Source of the DNA: Mitsuaria sp. PDC51
GTDB taxonomy: Bacteria > Pseudomonadota > Gammaproteobacteria > Burkholderiales > Burkholderiaceae_C
Length of the DNA stretch: 64,000 nucleotides
Direction of reading: 5' to 3'
NCBI RefSeq assembly: GCF_900113225.1
Contig: NZ_FOZE01000002.1
Span: 1,612,001-1,676,000 of the forward strand
Shown here piece after piece: positions 1 through 8,317 of this stretch; position 1 is the first letter of the stretch, and the number at the start of each line of letters is the position of its first letter. A program made the position numbers and the translations under genes. Below the pieces are notes generated by a model that was not told the origin of the DNA, did no database searches, and saw only the letters and a program-made list of their open reading frames with translations.

Positions 1-462
1 CACACCGGCGGCGTCGCCGGCTTCAAGGGCGCGGACCGCATCGACAACGAGAACTTCTGGGACGTGAAGTCCGACGTGCTGATCCCCGCCGCGCTGGAAG
101 GCCAGCTGTCGGGCGAGCGCGCCAAGCGCGTCCAGACCCGCCTGGTGCTGGAAGGCGCCAACGGCCCGACCACGCCCGACGGCGACGCCGTGCTGGCGGA
201 CCGCGGCATCATCGTCGTCCCCGACGTGATCGCCAACGCGGGCGGCGTGACCGTTTCCTACTTCGAGTGGGTGCAGGACTTCTCGTCGTTCTTCTGGACC
301 GAGGACGAGATCAACGTCCGCCTGGACAAGATCCTGGTCGGCGCGTTCAAGGGCATCTGGGACACGGCCGAGCAGCACAAGATCCCGCTGCGGACGGCGG
401 CGTTCACGGTCGCTTGCACGCGCGTGCTGCAGGCCCGTGAAGAGCGTGGTCTGTATCCCTGA
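1..462 (+). CDS. Glutamate dehydrogenase, C-terminal part (5' end outside window)
   Basis: The frame is open from base 1 and ends at TGA 460-462, giving the last 153 residues. The motifs [15 protein letters not shown] and [19 protein letters not shown] are typical of the nucleotide-binding and C-terminal part of Glu/Leu/Phe/Val dehydrogenases. The ending, with [13 protein letters not shown], matches bacterial hexameric GdhA. These enzymes interconvert glutamate and 2-oxoglutarate plus ammonia in the cytoplasm. The missing N-terminus holds the substrate pocket, so NAD versus NADP preference cannot be judged. A strong terminator follows 35 bases downstream, so this is the end of its transcription unit. 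Confidence 0.93.
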   Translation, partial: HTGGVAGFKGADRIDNENFWDVKSDVLIPAALEGQLSGERAKRVQTRLVLEGANGPTTPDGDAVLADRGIIVVPDVIANAGGVTVSYFEWVQDFSSFFWTEDEINVRLDKILVGAFKGIWDTAEQHKIPLRTAAFTVACTRVLQAREERGLYP

Positions 463-497
463 TCCACAGCCGCGGGTTTCTCGCGGTTACGGAGTGG

Positions 498-523
498 ATG
501 GGCCCCATGTGGGCCCATTTTTC
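498..523 (+). terminator. Rho-independent terminator of glutamate dehydrogenase
   Basis: A perfect 8-bp stem (ATGGGCCC at 498-505, GGGCCCAT at 511-518) with a 5-base loop is followed by a run of five T. It lies 35 bases after the dehydrogenase stop. Confidence 0.85.
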
Positions 524-683
524 ATGGGTCGGCGGAGGGCGCAGGTGGAGTTCATGCGCAGGCCGGGGCGTTGGCCGCCAGGGCATGGGGCCTTGGCGGC
601 GAGCGCCAAAACCCCACGCCCTGCCGTCCCCCATCACCTCCGTCCTTCGACGGTTTTGCGAGCGGGGACTTTGGGGGAGGAGG

Positions 684-1262
684 TCAGTGGCTGATCTTCG
701 TGCCGAGCACCTGCAGGAACTGTGCGATCCAGGCGGGGTGCGCGGGCCAGGCAGGCGCCGTGACCAGCTTGCCGTCGGTCACCGCCTGGTCGACCGGGAT
801 GTCGGCGTAGCTGGCGCCAGCCAGTTCCACTTCCGCGGCGCACGCGGGGTAGGCCGATACCTTGCGGCCACGGATGATGCCGGCGGCGGCCAGCAGTTGC
901 GCGCCATGACAGATCGCGGCGATCGGCTTGTCGGCCTGGGAGAAGTGCTGCACGAGCGGCAGGACGCCAGGCATCGTGCGCAGGTACTCGGGAGCCCGGC
1001 CACCCGGAATCACCAGTCCGTCGTAGTCCTGCGGCTTGATCGCGTCGAAGCTGGCGTTCAGCGTGAAGCGGTGACCCGGCTTCTCCGAGTAGGTCTGCGC
1101 GCCCTCGAAGTCGTGGATGGCCGTGAGCACGAAATCGCCGGCCTTCTTTCCCGGACAGACGGCATCGACCCGGTGTCCCACCGCCTGCAGCGCCTGGAAC
1201 GGCACCATCAACTCGTAGTCCTCGACGTAGTCGCCCGCCAGCAGCAGCAGCTTCTTGCCCAT
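684..1262 (-). CDS. DJ-1/PfpI family protein
   Basis: This 192-residue single-domain protein belongs to the DJ-1/PfpI superfamily (class I glutamine amidotransferase-like fold). The nucleophile elbow [10 protein letters not shown] places the reactive Cys at 118 followed by His119. The N-terminal VEDYEL supplies the acidic residue (Glu14) that usually contacts the Cys. [13 protein letters not shown] is the typical loop before it. Relatives include PfpI/YhbO-type proteins, proposed as proteases, chaperones or glyoxalase/deglycase enzymes in stress defence; the substrate cannot be assigned here. It has no signal peptide, so it is probably cytoplasmic. It converges with glutamate dehydrogenase and is followed upstream by a PAP2 gene on the same strand. 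Confidence 0.88.
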   Translation of the reverse strand: MGKKLLLLAGDYVEDYELMVPFQALQAVGHRVDAVCPGKKAGDFVLTAIHDFEGAQTYSEKPGHRFTLNASFDAIKPQDYDGLVIPGGRAPEYLRTMPGVLPLVQHFSQADKPIAAICHGAQLLAAAGIIRGRKVSAYPACAAEVELAGASYADIPVDQAVTDGKLVTAPAWPAHPAWIAQFLQVLGTKISH

Positions 1263-1332
1263 CGCATCTCTCCAGAGTCGGTTGAGGGAGCGCCGATTCT
1301 GGGAGGCCAGGGCCGTCAGGTCGATGAATCCC

Positions 1333-2082
1333 TCATGTACCCGCGTCGGCGTCGCGGGCTCGCAGCGCCGGCGCGGCAGCGACCGCGAGCGTCCAGCAGA
1401 TCCAGGCGGTCCACATCGTGTGGCTGGGGTAATGCGCGCCGCGCGCCATCTGCGCCAGGCCGTACAGCGTGCCCATCACGAGCACCGCGCCCAGTGCGAT
1501 CCGCGCCTGCCGCGGATAGGCGCGGCGCAGCATGAAGAAGAGGCTGAAGAAGGCGAAGGCGGAACTCGCATGACCCGATGGGAAGCAGTGCCCCGGTCCG
1601 CCGTCGCCGACGCCAAAGCGCCAGTGCGACACGTAATGCGCGACGCCGCCGAATTCGGCCAGGTCCCACGGGCAGCTGGTGTTGCTGCCCTGCTTCATCA
1701 GCGGAATCAGCACCAGGCTGACCGCTGTCAGCGCGACGGCGCCCCAGCGCTCGCGGCGCGTCAGTCCCGGCCACAGGGGTCGCAGCGCGTTGATCAGCAA
1801 CACGACCGCCAGGCCGGTCGCCACCCAGCGCCCGCCCTGGTGCAGCAGGCCCGAGGTGAGCCAGTGGTCGCGCAGCGCGAAGCCGTGCGCATCGGCGAAG
1901 AGCCGCACCACGGCCAGGTCCCAGCCGGCCGCATCCCAGAGCAGCAGCGCAGTGAGCCCCGCCAGCGCGACCAGCCAGCCGCGGCGCAGGTCCGGCAGGC
2001 GCAGCGCGCCGACAGGGGACAGGACGGGCGCCGACGCCGATCCGGCGCCCAGCGGCAGGGGGGAGAGGGGAGGCGTGTTCAC
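1333..2082 (-). CDS. PAP2 family membrane phosphatase
   Basis: This is a multi-pass inner-membrane protein of 249 residues from a GTG start at 2082. PAP2 motifs are visible: K130 in a [12 protein letters not shown] segment, FPSGHASS (PSGH at 168-171) and RGAHYPSH around 214-221, where His replaces the usual Asp. The family removes phosphate from lipid phosphates such as phosphatidic acid, undecaprenyl pyrophosphate or lipid A. The CPWDL variant resembles lipid A phosphatase-like members, but the substrate is inference. The frame stays open to an ATG at 2163, but that would put the 11-bp-period CTGAAG repeats inside the gene and add a non-hydrophobic leader, so the inner GTG is preferred. It is divergent from a two-component operon. 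Confidence 0.82.
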   Translation of the reverse strand: MNTPPLSPLPLGAGSASAPVLSPVGALRLPDLRRGWLVALAGLTALLLWDAAGWDLAVVRLFADAHGFALRDHWLTSGLLHQGGRWVATGLAVVLLINALRPLWPGLTRRERWGAVALTAVSLVLIPLMKQGSNTSCPWDLAEFGGVAHYVSHWRFGVGDGGPGHCFPSGHASSAFAFFSLFFMLRRAYPRQARIALGAVLVMGTLYGLAQMARGAHYPSHTMWTAWICWTLAVAAAPALRARDADAGT

Positions 2083-2106
2083 GGCCTCGCAGTGGGCACC
2101 GCCGCC

Positions 2107-2145
2107 CTGAAGTTCGACTGAAGCCAAGCTGAAGGCCGGCTGAAG
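2107..2145. promoter_or_regulatory. Four CTGAAG direct repeats with exact 11-bp period, probable response-regulator operator
   Basis: CTGAAG occurs at 2107, 2118, 2129 and 2140, always with a 5-base gap. OmpR-family regulators of the PmrA/QseB type bind direct repeats one helical turn apart, with known half-sites such as CTTAAG. The third repeat lies 17 bases before GACAGT (2152-2157), a weak -10 candidate for the response regulator operon at 2253. The array ends 24 bases upstream of the PAP2 start on the other strand. Binding by the adjacent regulator is inferred. Confidence 0.7.
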
Positions 2146-2252
2146 TTCTGCGACAGTCCGCACAGTGCGCGCCGCGGCCGGACCGACCGGTGGCCGCTGG
2201 TATCGTTTTCGGCCCGACGGCCCCCTTTCCCGCGGCTGCCCGCCGCACGCCC

Positions 2253-2915
2253 ATGCGACTCCTGCTGCTCGAAGACGACGAATTGCTCGGCGAGGCTCTG
2301 CGCGATTTCCTGCGCGACGAAGGCCATGCCGTGACCTGGGCCCGCCGCCTGGCCGAACTGCTGCCGCGCCAGCATGAGGACTTCGATGCGCTGCTGGTCG
2401 ACTGGCAGCTCCCGGACGGCTCCGGCCTGGACTGGCTGCGTGGCCTGCGCCAGCGCGGCGTGTCGATCCCGGCGCTGATGCTGACCGCGCGCGACCTGCT
2501 CGCCGACCGGCTGCAAGGCCTGGACAGCGGCGCCGACGACTACCTGGTCAAGCCCTTCGCGCCCGAGGAGCTGGCGGCCCGCTTGCGCGCCGTCAGCCGC
2601 CGCCACGCGGGCGCGAGCAGCTCGCAGCGCCGCCATGGCGACGTGGTGCTGGACCTGGCCGCCAAGCGGGCCACGCGCGACGGGCAGCCGGTCGAGCTCA
2701 CCGCGCGCGAGTGGGCCGTGCTGGAGGCGCTGGTGCAGCGCGGCGGCCGGCTCTATCCGAAGCGCGACCTGGAGCTGCAGGTGCTGGGCGACGACGCGGA
2801 GGTGCTGAGCAACGCGCTGGAGGTCCATGTGTCGAGCCTGCGCCGCAAGCTCGGCCGCGAACTCATCGAGACCGTCCGCGGCCTGGGCTACCGGCTCGGC
2901 CCGGAGGCGCCGTGA
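2253..2915 (+). CDS. OmpR/PhoB-family response regulator (PmrA/QseB-like)
   Basis: This is a 220-residue regulator with a receiver domain at about 1-115 and a winged-helix DNA-binding domain at about 125-218. The acidic pocket E7/D8, phospho-acceptor Asp50 (LLVDWQLPDG), T78 and K100 (DDYLVKPF) are intact. The C-terminal SNALEVHVSSLRRKLG and ETVRGLGYRL are the recognition-helix and wing signatures. The start at ATG 2253 gives MRLLLLEDDE, the normal family N-terminus; longer in-frame starts add a nonconserved tail. It overlaps its sensor kinase by GTGA. An upstream array of 11-bp-period repeats suggests autoregulation and control of the divergent PAP2 phosphatase. Confidence 0.93.
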   Translation: MRLLLLEDDELLGEALRDFLRDEGHAVTWARRLAELLPRQHEDFDALLVDWQLPDGSGLDWLRGLRQRGVSIPALMLTARDLLADRLQGLDSGADDYLVKPFAPEELAARLRAVSRRHAGASSSQRRHGDVVLDLAAKRATRDGQPVELTAREWAVLEALVQRGGRLYPKRDLELQVLGDDAEVLSNALEVHVSSLRRKLGRELIETVRGLGYRLGPEAP

Positions 2916-4222
2916 GCGGCACGCCGGGGCCGCGCCGCCCGTCCATCGCCGGCCGCCTGGCGCGCCAGCTGCTGCTGATCTCGGCGTTCTGGGCGGTGCT
3001 GGCCGGGGTGAGCGTCTGGCTGGTCGTGCAGGAGGAGGTCGACGAGCTGCTCGACGAGACGCTGCAGGCGTCCTCGCAGGTGCTGGGCCAGCTGCTGCGC
3101 CAGAGCCAGGCCATGCCGGCCCAGATCGCCGACAACGACGACCTCAGCACCCATTTCGCCTGGCAGCTGGTGGCGCCGGACGGCGCCTTGCTGCATCGCT
3201 CGCCGCTCGCGCCGATCAAGGCCTGGAAGCTGCCGCCGGGCTTCAGCGACTGGCAGGACGACGGCAGCGATGGCGACGACTGGCGCGTGCACGTGCGCCC
3301 GCTGCCGACGGCGGCCGGCCCCGGCTGGCTGATGGTGGCGCAGACCAGCGCCGAGCGGAAGGAGGTGCGCAGCCGCGTCGGGCTGGCCAGCGCCTTGTCC
3401 GCGCTGCTGGTCGGCGGGCTGTGCATGGTGTGGATGAACCGGCGCGCACGCGCCGAGCTCGCGCCGCTGGGCGAGTTGTCCGCCGCGCTGGGCGGCTACG
3501 ACCCGCTCGACACCCGGCAACTGCTGCCGGAGCAGCCGCGCAGCGAGCTGGCGGAGATCCGCGCCGCGGTGCTCGACCTGGGCCAGCGCCTGGCCCAGCG
3601 CGTCGCCAACGAGCGCGCCTTCAGCGCGCATGCGGCGCATGCGCTACGCACGCCGCTCGCGGGCATGGACGCCCAGCTCGCGATGGCGCTGCGCGAGGCG
3701 CCGCCCGAGTCGCGCGCCCGGCTGCAGCGCACCCGCGAGGCGGGCGACCGGCTGCGCCGCGTGGTGACCGCGCTGCTGACGCTGTTCCGCACCGGCATGA
3801 GCCTGCGCTGGCAGCGCCTGGACCTGGTCGAGCTGATGCAGCTCCTGCCCCTGCCCGACGGCCTGGTGCTGGACCTGCCGCCGGAGGCCGGCATCGACGC
3901 CGATCCGGACCTGCTCGCCGCCGCGCTGATCAACCTGATCGACAACGCCTGGCGTCACGGGGCCTCGCAGGTGCGGCTGCGCCTGAAGGCCCAGCTGGAC
4001 GGGGGGATGACGCTGGAGCTCACCGACAACGGCGAGGGCGTGGCCGACTGGCAGCGCGTGGACCTCAACGACGCGCTGGAGCGGCAGCAGTACGAGGGGC
4101 GCATGGGCCTGGGCCTCATGATGGCCGACCTGGTGGCCCGCGCCCACGGCGGCGACCTGCGGCTGCCGGCCATGGAAGCGGGCTTCGGCGTGGCGCTCAG
4201 ACTGGGGCCGGCGCCGGACTGA
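2912..4222 (+). CDS. Sensor histidine kinase of the PmrB/QseC type
   Basis: The protein has 436 residues from a GTG start that overlaps the regulator stop. Transmembrane helices are at about 19-40 and 157-176 and flank a periplasmic sensor of about 115 residues rich in Asp near 112-124. The HisKA box FSAHAAHALRTPLAG carries phospho-His243. The N box NLIDNAWRHG, D box TDNGEG and G box GRMGLGLMMA are present, so it should be active. It pairs with the adjacent OmpR-type regulator. The signal is unknown; PmrB and QseC relatives sense metals, peptides or quinone/catechol cues, which I cannot tell apart here. Confidence 0.92.
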   Translation: MSGTPGPRRPSIAGRLARQLLLISAFWAVLAGVSVWLVVQEEVDELLDETLQASSQVLGQLLRQSQAMPAQIADNDDLSTHFAWQLVAPDGALLHRSPLAPIKAWKLPPGFSDWQDDGSDGDDWRVHVRPLPTAAGPGWLMVAQTSAERKEVRSRVGLASALSALLVGGLCMVWMNRRARAELAPLGELSAALGGYDPLDTRQLLPEQPRSELAEIRAAVLDLGQRLAQRVANERAFSAHAAHALRTPLAGMDAQLAMALREAPPESRARLQRTREAGDRLRRVVTALLTLFRTGMSLRWQRLDLVELMQLLPLPDGLVLDLPPEAGIDADPDLLAAALINLIDNAWRHGASQVRLRLKAQLDGGMTLELTDNGEGVADWQRVDLNDALERQQYEGRMGLGLMMADLVARAHGGDLRLPAMEAGFGVALRLGPAPD

Positions 4223-4252
4223 ATCGACCCCGGCGGCTACACTTTCGCCCTT

Positions 4253-5242
4253 ATGACGACCCACGCCGCCCTCACCCATTCCCGCGCGCTCGACGTGGCC
4301 CGCGCGGCCTTGCAAGTCGAGGCGGACGCACTGCTCGCGCTTGGTCCCCGCCTGGGCGAATCGTTCGAACAGGTGGTCCGCAAGATCCTGGATTGCTCCG
4401 GTCGCGTCGTCGTGATGGGCATGGGCAAGAGCGGCCACGTCGGCCGCAAGATCGCCGCCACCCTGGCCTCCACCGGCACGCCGGCGTTCTTCGTCCATCC
4501 CGGCGAGGCCAGCCATGGCGACCTCGGCATGGTCACGCCCGGCGACATCGTGCTGGCGCTGTCGAATTCCGGCGAAAGCGACGAGCTCAACGCCATCATC
4601 CCGGTGCTCAAGCGCCAGGGCGTGACGCTGATCGGCATGACCGGCGGGCTGTCGTCGTCGCTGGCCAAGCATGCGGACTTCGTGATCGACTCGCGCGTGG
4701 CGCAGGAGGCCTGCCCGCTGAACCTCGCGCCGACCGCCAGCACCACCGCGCAGATCGCGCTGGGCGACGCGCTGGCTGTGGCGCTGCTGGATGCGCGCGG
4801 GTTCCGCGCCGAGGACTTCGCCCGCTCCCATCCGGGGGGCTCGCTCGGCCGGCGCCTGCTGACCCATGTGCGCGACCTGATGCGTGGCGGCGACGCGCTG
4901 CCGCGCGTGAATGCCGAGCTGCCGCTGCTCGACATGATGCGGGTGATGTCCGACAAGGGCCTGGGCTGCGCGGTGCTGGTCGGCGCCGACGGCAAGGCCG
5001 GCGGCATCTTCACCGACGGCGACCTGCGCCGGCTGATCGAGCGCGGCGGCGACCTGCGCGGCCTGACGGCCGGCCAGGTCATGCATCCGAATCCGCGCAC
5101 CGTGGCCGCCGACGCGCTGGCCGTCGACGCGGCCGACCTGATGGAGCAGGCCCGCATCACGCTGGTGCTGGCCGTGGACGACGAACAGCGCCTGGTCGGC
5201 GCGATCAGCATCAACGACCTGATGCGCGCGAAGGTGATCTGA
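4253..5242 (+). CDS. kdsD: Arabinose-5-phosphate isomerase
   Basis: This 329-residue cytoplasmic enzyme interconverts ribulose-5-phosphate and arabinose-5-phosphate, the first step of Kdo synthesis for lipopolysaccharide. An N-terminal SIS sugar-isomerase domain (about 40-180, with GMGKSGHVGRKIAATLAS and SNSGESDEL) is followed by two CBS domains (about 210-329). The HPGEASHGDLGM segment matches KdsD/KpsF/GutQ isomerases. It starts the operon kdsD-kdsC-lptC-SDR and shares one base with kdsC (stop TGA 5240-5242, start ATG 5242). A TACACT at about 4238 could be a -10 element, which would give a very short leader. Confidence 0.95.
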   Translation: MTTHAALTHSRALDVARAALQVEADALLALGPRLGESFEQVVRKILDCSGRVVVMGMGKSGHVGRKIAATLASTGTPAFFVHPGEASHGDLGMVTPGDIVLALSNSGESDELNAIIPVLKRQGVTLIGMTGGLSSSLAKHADFVIDSRVAQEACPLNLAPTASTTAQIALGDALAVALLDARGFRAEDFARSHPGGSLGRRLLTHVRDLMRGGDALPRVNAELPLLDMMRVMSDKGLGCAVLVGADGKAGGIFTDGDLRRLIERGGDLRGLTAGQVMHPNPRTVAADALAVDAADLMEQARITLVLAVDDEQRLVGAISINDLMRAKVI

Positions 5243-5874
5243 TGAGCGCTTCCTCCCCGACTCCCGCGGACGCGGACGCGCCGGTCGTGCGCGAGCTCCA
5301 GCCCGCGCTGGCCTTTCCGCCGGAACTGCTGCTCAAGGCGCAGGGCCCGGCGCTCGGCCTGCGGGCCGCGATCTTCGACGTCGACGGCGTGCTGACCGAC
5401 GGCCGCATCTACCTCAGCGCGCAGGGCGAGGAGTTCAAGGCCTTCGCGACGCTGGACGGCCACGGGATGAAGCTGCTCGCGCAGGGCGGCATCGTGCCGA
5501 TCGTCATCACCGGCCGCGATTCGCCGGCGGTGCGGCGGCGGGTCGCCGACCTCGGCCTGCCGCACGCCGTTTATGGCGCCAAGAACAAGCTGGCCGCCGC
5601 GCAGCCGCTGCTCGACCAGCTCGGCCTGCGCTGGGAGCAGGTGGCGGTGATCGGGGACGACTGGCCCGACTTGCCGCTGATGGTGCGCGCCGGTTTCGCC
5701 TGCGCGCCGGCCCAGGCGCATGCCGAGGTCAAGGCGGCCGCGCATCACGTCACCACCGCCGCCGGCGGCCACGGCGCCGCCCGTGAGTTCTGCGACCTGC
5801 TGCTGATGGCCGCGGGCCAGTACGCGCGGCTGCTGCACGGCCACCTCGAGACCCTGGACGGGAGCGGCCACTGA
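5242..5874 (+). CDS. kdsC: 3-deoxy-D-manno-octulosonate 8-phosphate phosphatase
   Basis: This 210-residue HAD-superfamily phosphatase removes phosphate from Kdo-8-phosphate to give Kdo for lipid A-core assembly. Motif I is IFDVDGVLTDG with nucleophile Asp46 and acid/base Asp48. Motif II is IVITGRDS, and GDDWPDLPLM holds the C-terminal metal-binding acids. It lacks a cap, as expected for the tetrameric KdsC type. About 38 residues precede the HAD core, longer than the E. coli protein. It shares its first base with the kdsD stop codon and its last base with the lptC start. Confidence 0.94.
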   Translation: MSASSPTPADADAPVVRELQPALAFPPELLLKAQGPALGLRAAIFDVDGVLTDGRIYLSAQGEEFKAFATLDGHGMKLLAQGGIVPIVITGRDSPAVRRRVADLGLPHAVYGAKNKLAAAQPLLDQLGLRWEQVAVIGDDWPDLPLMVRAGFACAPAQAHAEVKAAAHHVTTAAGGHGAAREFCDLLLMAAGQYARLLHGHLETLDGSGH

Positions 5875-6581
5875 TGGCGGCGCTCGCTCCGCCGCCGACC
5901 TCGCCGCGGCGCCGCGTCCAGCCCTTGCTGTGGCGCCTGCAGTCGATGCTGGCCAGCTACGTGCCGCTGCTGCTGATGGCGATGCTGGCCGGCTTCACCT
6001 GGTGGCTGATCAAGAACACGCCGCAGCTGGAGACGCCGCGCGAGAAGGCCGCGCCCAAGCACGAGCCCGACTACCGGATGAACGGCTTCGAGGTCGAGCG
6101 CTTCAGCAGCGACGGCCGGTTGACCGGGCGCATCATCGGCACCGAGATGCGGCATTACCCCGACAACGACACGCTGGAGATCGACGCGCCGCAGCTGCGC
6201 GCCTACGGCAAGCAGGGCGAACTGCTGGTCGCCGACGCGCAGCGCGGCCTGTCCAACGGCGATGGCAGCGAGGTGCAGCTGCTCGGGGACGTGAAGGTCA
6301 AGCGTTATCCGGACGGCGATCCGTCGCAGCCGCCCGACCTGGAGCTGTATGGCGAGTTCCTCCATGCCTTCGTCCCGCAGCAGCAGATCCGCTCGCATCT
6401 GCCGGCGCGCGTCATCGGCATGGGCGGCGAGATGCAGGTGAAGAGCTTCGTCTACGACCAGCTCACCGGCCGCCTGAGCTTCAGCGGCGGTGGCCGCGCC
6501 ACCTTCGCCGCCCGACCTGGCGCGCGCGCCGCGGCACCGGCCGCCAAGGCCTCGGCGCCGACGCCCGCACGCAAGCCATGA
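5874..6581 (+). CDS. lptC: LPS export protein LptC
   Basis: This 235-residue bitopic inner-membrane protein has one helix near 27-46 (YVPLLLMAMLAGFTWWLI) and a periplasmic LptC/YrbK domain, recognisable in YRMNGFEVERFSSDGRLTGRI and the TLEIDAPQLRAYGKQG segment. LptC links the LptB2FG extractor to the LptA bridge that carries LPS across the periplasm. An alanine/proline-rich tail of about 25 residues extends beyond the usual end. It overlaps kdsC and the next gene by short ATGA-type overlaps. The lptA and lptB genes that commonly follow are not here; an SDR gene takes that place. Confidence 0.88.
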   Translation: MAALAPPPTSPRRRVQPLLWRLQSMLASYVPLLLMAMLAGFTWWLIKNTPQLETPREKAAPKHEPDYRMNGFEVERFSSDGRLTGRIIGTEMRHYPDNDTLEIDAPQLRAYGKQGELLVADAQRGLSNGDGSEVQLLGDVKVKRYPDGDPSQPPDLELYGEFLHAFVPQQQIRSHLPARVIGMGGEMQVKSFVYDQLTGRLSFSGGGRATFAARPGARAAAPAAKASAPTPARKP

Positions 6582-7354
6582 ATCGACTCGTCTACATCAC
6601 CGGTGCCTCGAGCGGCATCGGCCAGGCGCTCGCGCTCCAGTACTACCGCGAGGGCTGGAACCTCGCGCTGGTCGCGCGCCGCGTCGAGGAACTCAGCGCC
6701 TGGGCGGAGCAGCAAGGCCTGGCGCCGTCACGCTGGCGGGTCTACCGCGCCGACGTCAGCGACATCGAGGCCATCACCGCCACCGGCCGCCGCTGCATCG
6801 CCGAGCAGGGCCTGCCCGATGTGGTGATCGCCAACGCGGGCATCAGCATCGGCATGGACACGGCGATCCATGAGGACCTGGCCGTGATGCAGCGCGTCTA
6901 CGCGACCAACAACATCGGCCTGGCGGCGACCTTCCATCCCTTCGTCGGCCCGATGCGCGAGCGCCGCGGCGGCACGCTGGTGGGCATCGCCAGCGTCGCG
7001 GGCATCCGGGGACTGCCGGGGCACGGGGCGTATTGCTCCAGCAAGGCGGCGGTGTTCAGCTATTGCGAGAGCCTGCGCGGCGAATGCCGGCCCGATGGCG
7101 TGAAGGTCGTGACGATCGCACCGGGGTATGTCGATACGCCGCTGACGCGCGAGAACCGCTACAGCATGCCCTTCCTGATGCAGCCGGACGACTTCGCGCG
7201 CAAGGCCTACGCCGCGATCGAGGCCGGCGCCCGGGTGCGCTTCATTCCCTGGCAGATGGGGCTCGTGGCGCACGCGATGCGCCTGCTGCCGGGCGCGGTC
7301 TTCGACCGGCTGCTGGCGGGGCGTCCGCGCAAGCATCGGCAGGGCGAGCGCTGA
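6578..7354 (+). CDS. Short-chain dehydrogenase/reductase in the kds-lpt operon
   Basis: This 258-residue classical SDR has the cofactor motif TGASSGIG (8-15), NAG (86-88) and the catalytic Ser139, Tyr152 and Lys156 (YCSSK). It should be an NAD(P)-dependent oxidoreductase. The substrate is not deducible, although the C-terminal segment after 200 (FIPWQMGLVAHAMRLLPG) is hydrophobic and resembles membrane-associated SDRs acting on lipids. It overlaps lptC by ATGA and so belongs to the Kdo/LPS operon by position. It is the last gene of the unit and converges on the RRM gene. Confidence 0.88.
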   Translation: MNRLVYITGASSGIGQALALQYYREGWNLALVARRVEELSAWAEQQGLAPSRWRVYRADVSDIEAITATGRRCIAEQGLPDVVIANAGISIGMDTAIHEDLAVMQRVYATNNIGLAATFHPFVGPMRERRGGTLVGIASVAGIRGLPGHGAYCSSKAAVFSYCESLRGECRPDGVKVVTIAPGYVDTPLTRENRYSMPFLMQPDDFARKAYAAIEAGARVRFIPWQMGLVAHAMRLLPGAVFDRLLAGRPRKHRQGER

Positions 7355-7455
7355 GCGGCAGCGCCCTTCGGGGCGCTCGCGCCCACCGGGGTGGGCCGAC
7401 GCGCGTCGGCCGCCGTGGCGCCGATGACGATTCCCGCGATGCTCTGCCATGCGGG

Positions 7456-7485
7456 CAAAAGAAAAGGCGCTCCGAGGAGCGCCTT
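7456..7485 (-). terminator. Terminator of the RRM gene
   Basis: Two perfect 10-bp arms (7464-7473 and 7476-7485) form a GC-rich stem. Read on the minus strand it is followed by TTTTCTTTTG. It lies just past the RRM stop codon at 7521. Confidence 0.85.
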
Positions 7486-7520
7486 GTTCATTGCGAGGCG
7501 GGGATCAACCCCGCCGTGGC

Positions 7521-8021
7521 TCAGTAGCCGCCGCGACCGCCGCCGTAGCTGCCGCCGCCGCCACCACCGTAGCCGCCGCCGCCACCACCGCCGCCGTAGC
7601 CGCCACGGCTGCCGCCGCCACCGCCGTAGCCGCCGCGACCACCGCCGCCGCCGCCACCACCGTCGCCGCCACCACCGCCGCCGCCGCCGTAGCCGCCACG
7701 GCTGCCGCCGCCGCCACCGAAGCCGCCGCGACCACCGCCGCCGCCGCCACCGAAGCCGCCGCCCGGACGGTCTTCACGCGGACGCGCCACGTTGACCACG
7801 ATCGCGCGGCCTTCCAGGGCCTGACCGTTCATGCCGTTGATGGCGGATTGCGCTTCGTCGTCGGTCGACATTTCCACGAAGCCGAAGCCCTTGGAACGGC
7901 CGGTCTCGCGGTCCATCATGACCTTGGCGGAGATGACGGTGCCGAATTGCGAGAATGCCTCCTGGAGCGACTCATCTCGCACGCTGTAAGCGAGGTTGCC
8001 CACGTATAGCTTGTTTCCCAT
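7521..8021 (-). CDS. Glycine-rich RNA-binding protein with one RRM
   Basis: The protein has 166 residues. An RRM domain (about 2-82) shows RNP2 KLYVGNLAY and RNP1 SKGFGFVEM. The second half is almost entirely Gly with Arg, Tyr and Ser (RGG/GGY-type tail). Such proteins bind RNA and are often cold-induced in cyanobacteria and proteobacteria; cold induction here is inference. The ATG at 8021 was chosen because the RRM starts immediately (MGNKLYVGNL) and GAAAGGGC sits upstream as ribosome-binding site. The Gly tail makes 7524-7770 a low-complexity, C-rich strand, where indel polymorphism or assembly error is plausible. It is a monocistronic unit with its own promoter candidate and terminator. 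Confidence 0.93.
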   Translation of the reverse strand: MGNKLYVGNLAYSVRDESLQEAFSQFGTVISAKVMMDRETGRSKGFGFVEMSTDDEAQSAINGMNGQALEGRAIVVNVARPREDRPGGGFGGGGGGGRGGFGGGGGSRGGYGGGGGGGGDGGGGGGGGRGGYGGGGGSRGGYGGGGGGGGYGGGGGGSYGGGRGGY

Positions 8022-8112
8022 GGGGGAAGCCCTTTCAAAACCAAATAACCCAATGTGCTGCTTCAACCCATCGTGAACCACTCATACGAAGGCGCTGCAT
8101 TCAGGCGATCCG

Positions 8113-8142
8113 ATTATGTGTGACAGGATTGGCGGTTCGCAA
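8113..8142 (-). promoter_or_regulatory. Candidate sigma-70 promoter for the RRM gene
   Basis: On the minus strand, TTGCGA (8142-8137) and CATAAT (8118-8113) are separated by 18 bases. This implies a leader of about 85 nt before the ATG at 8021, a length compatible with post-transcriptional control. Confidence 0.45.
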
Positions 8143-8317
8143 CGCGTCAAGCCGGTTGTTGTTTTTCGGCTTATGCGCGCAAACCCCGAGCAGTGTCGGA
8201 AGCGCTGGAAATCCCTCGCCCCCGGCTTTACATCGGGGCAAAACCGGCTCCCGAGACCCCCCGCCGGCACTCGGTGTTTTCCACTATGCGGGTGAACCCG
8301 CCCCCTGATCGCACAAG

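Noticed and set aside
2827-5241. Long plus-strand open frame upstream of and in frame with kdsC
   Set aside because: It runs through the histidine kinase and kdsD in another frame and gives Arg/Ala/Pro-rich low-complexity translation. Only the part from ATG 5242 is KdsC.
7524-7770. Tandem repeat or CRISPR-like array
   Set aside because: The GCC-rich repeats are Gly codons of the RRM protein tail, without regular spacers.
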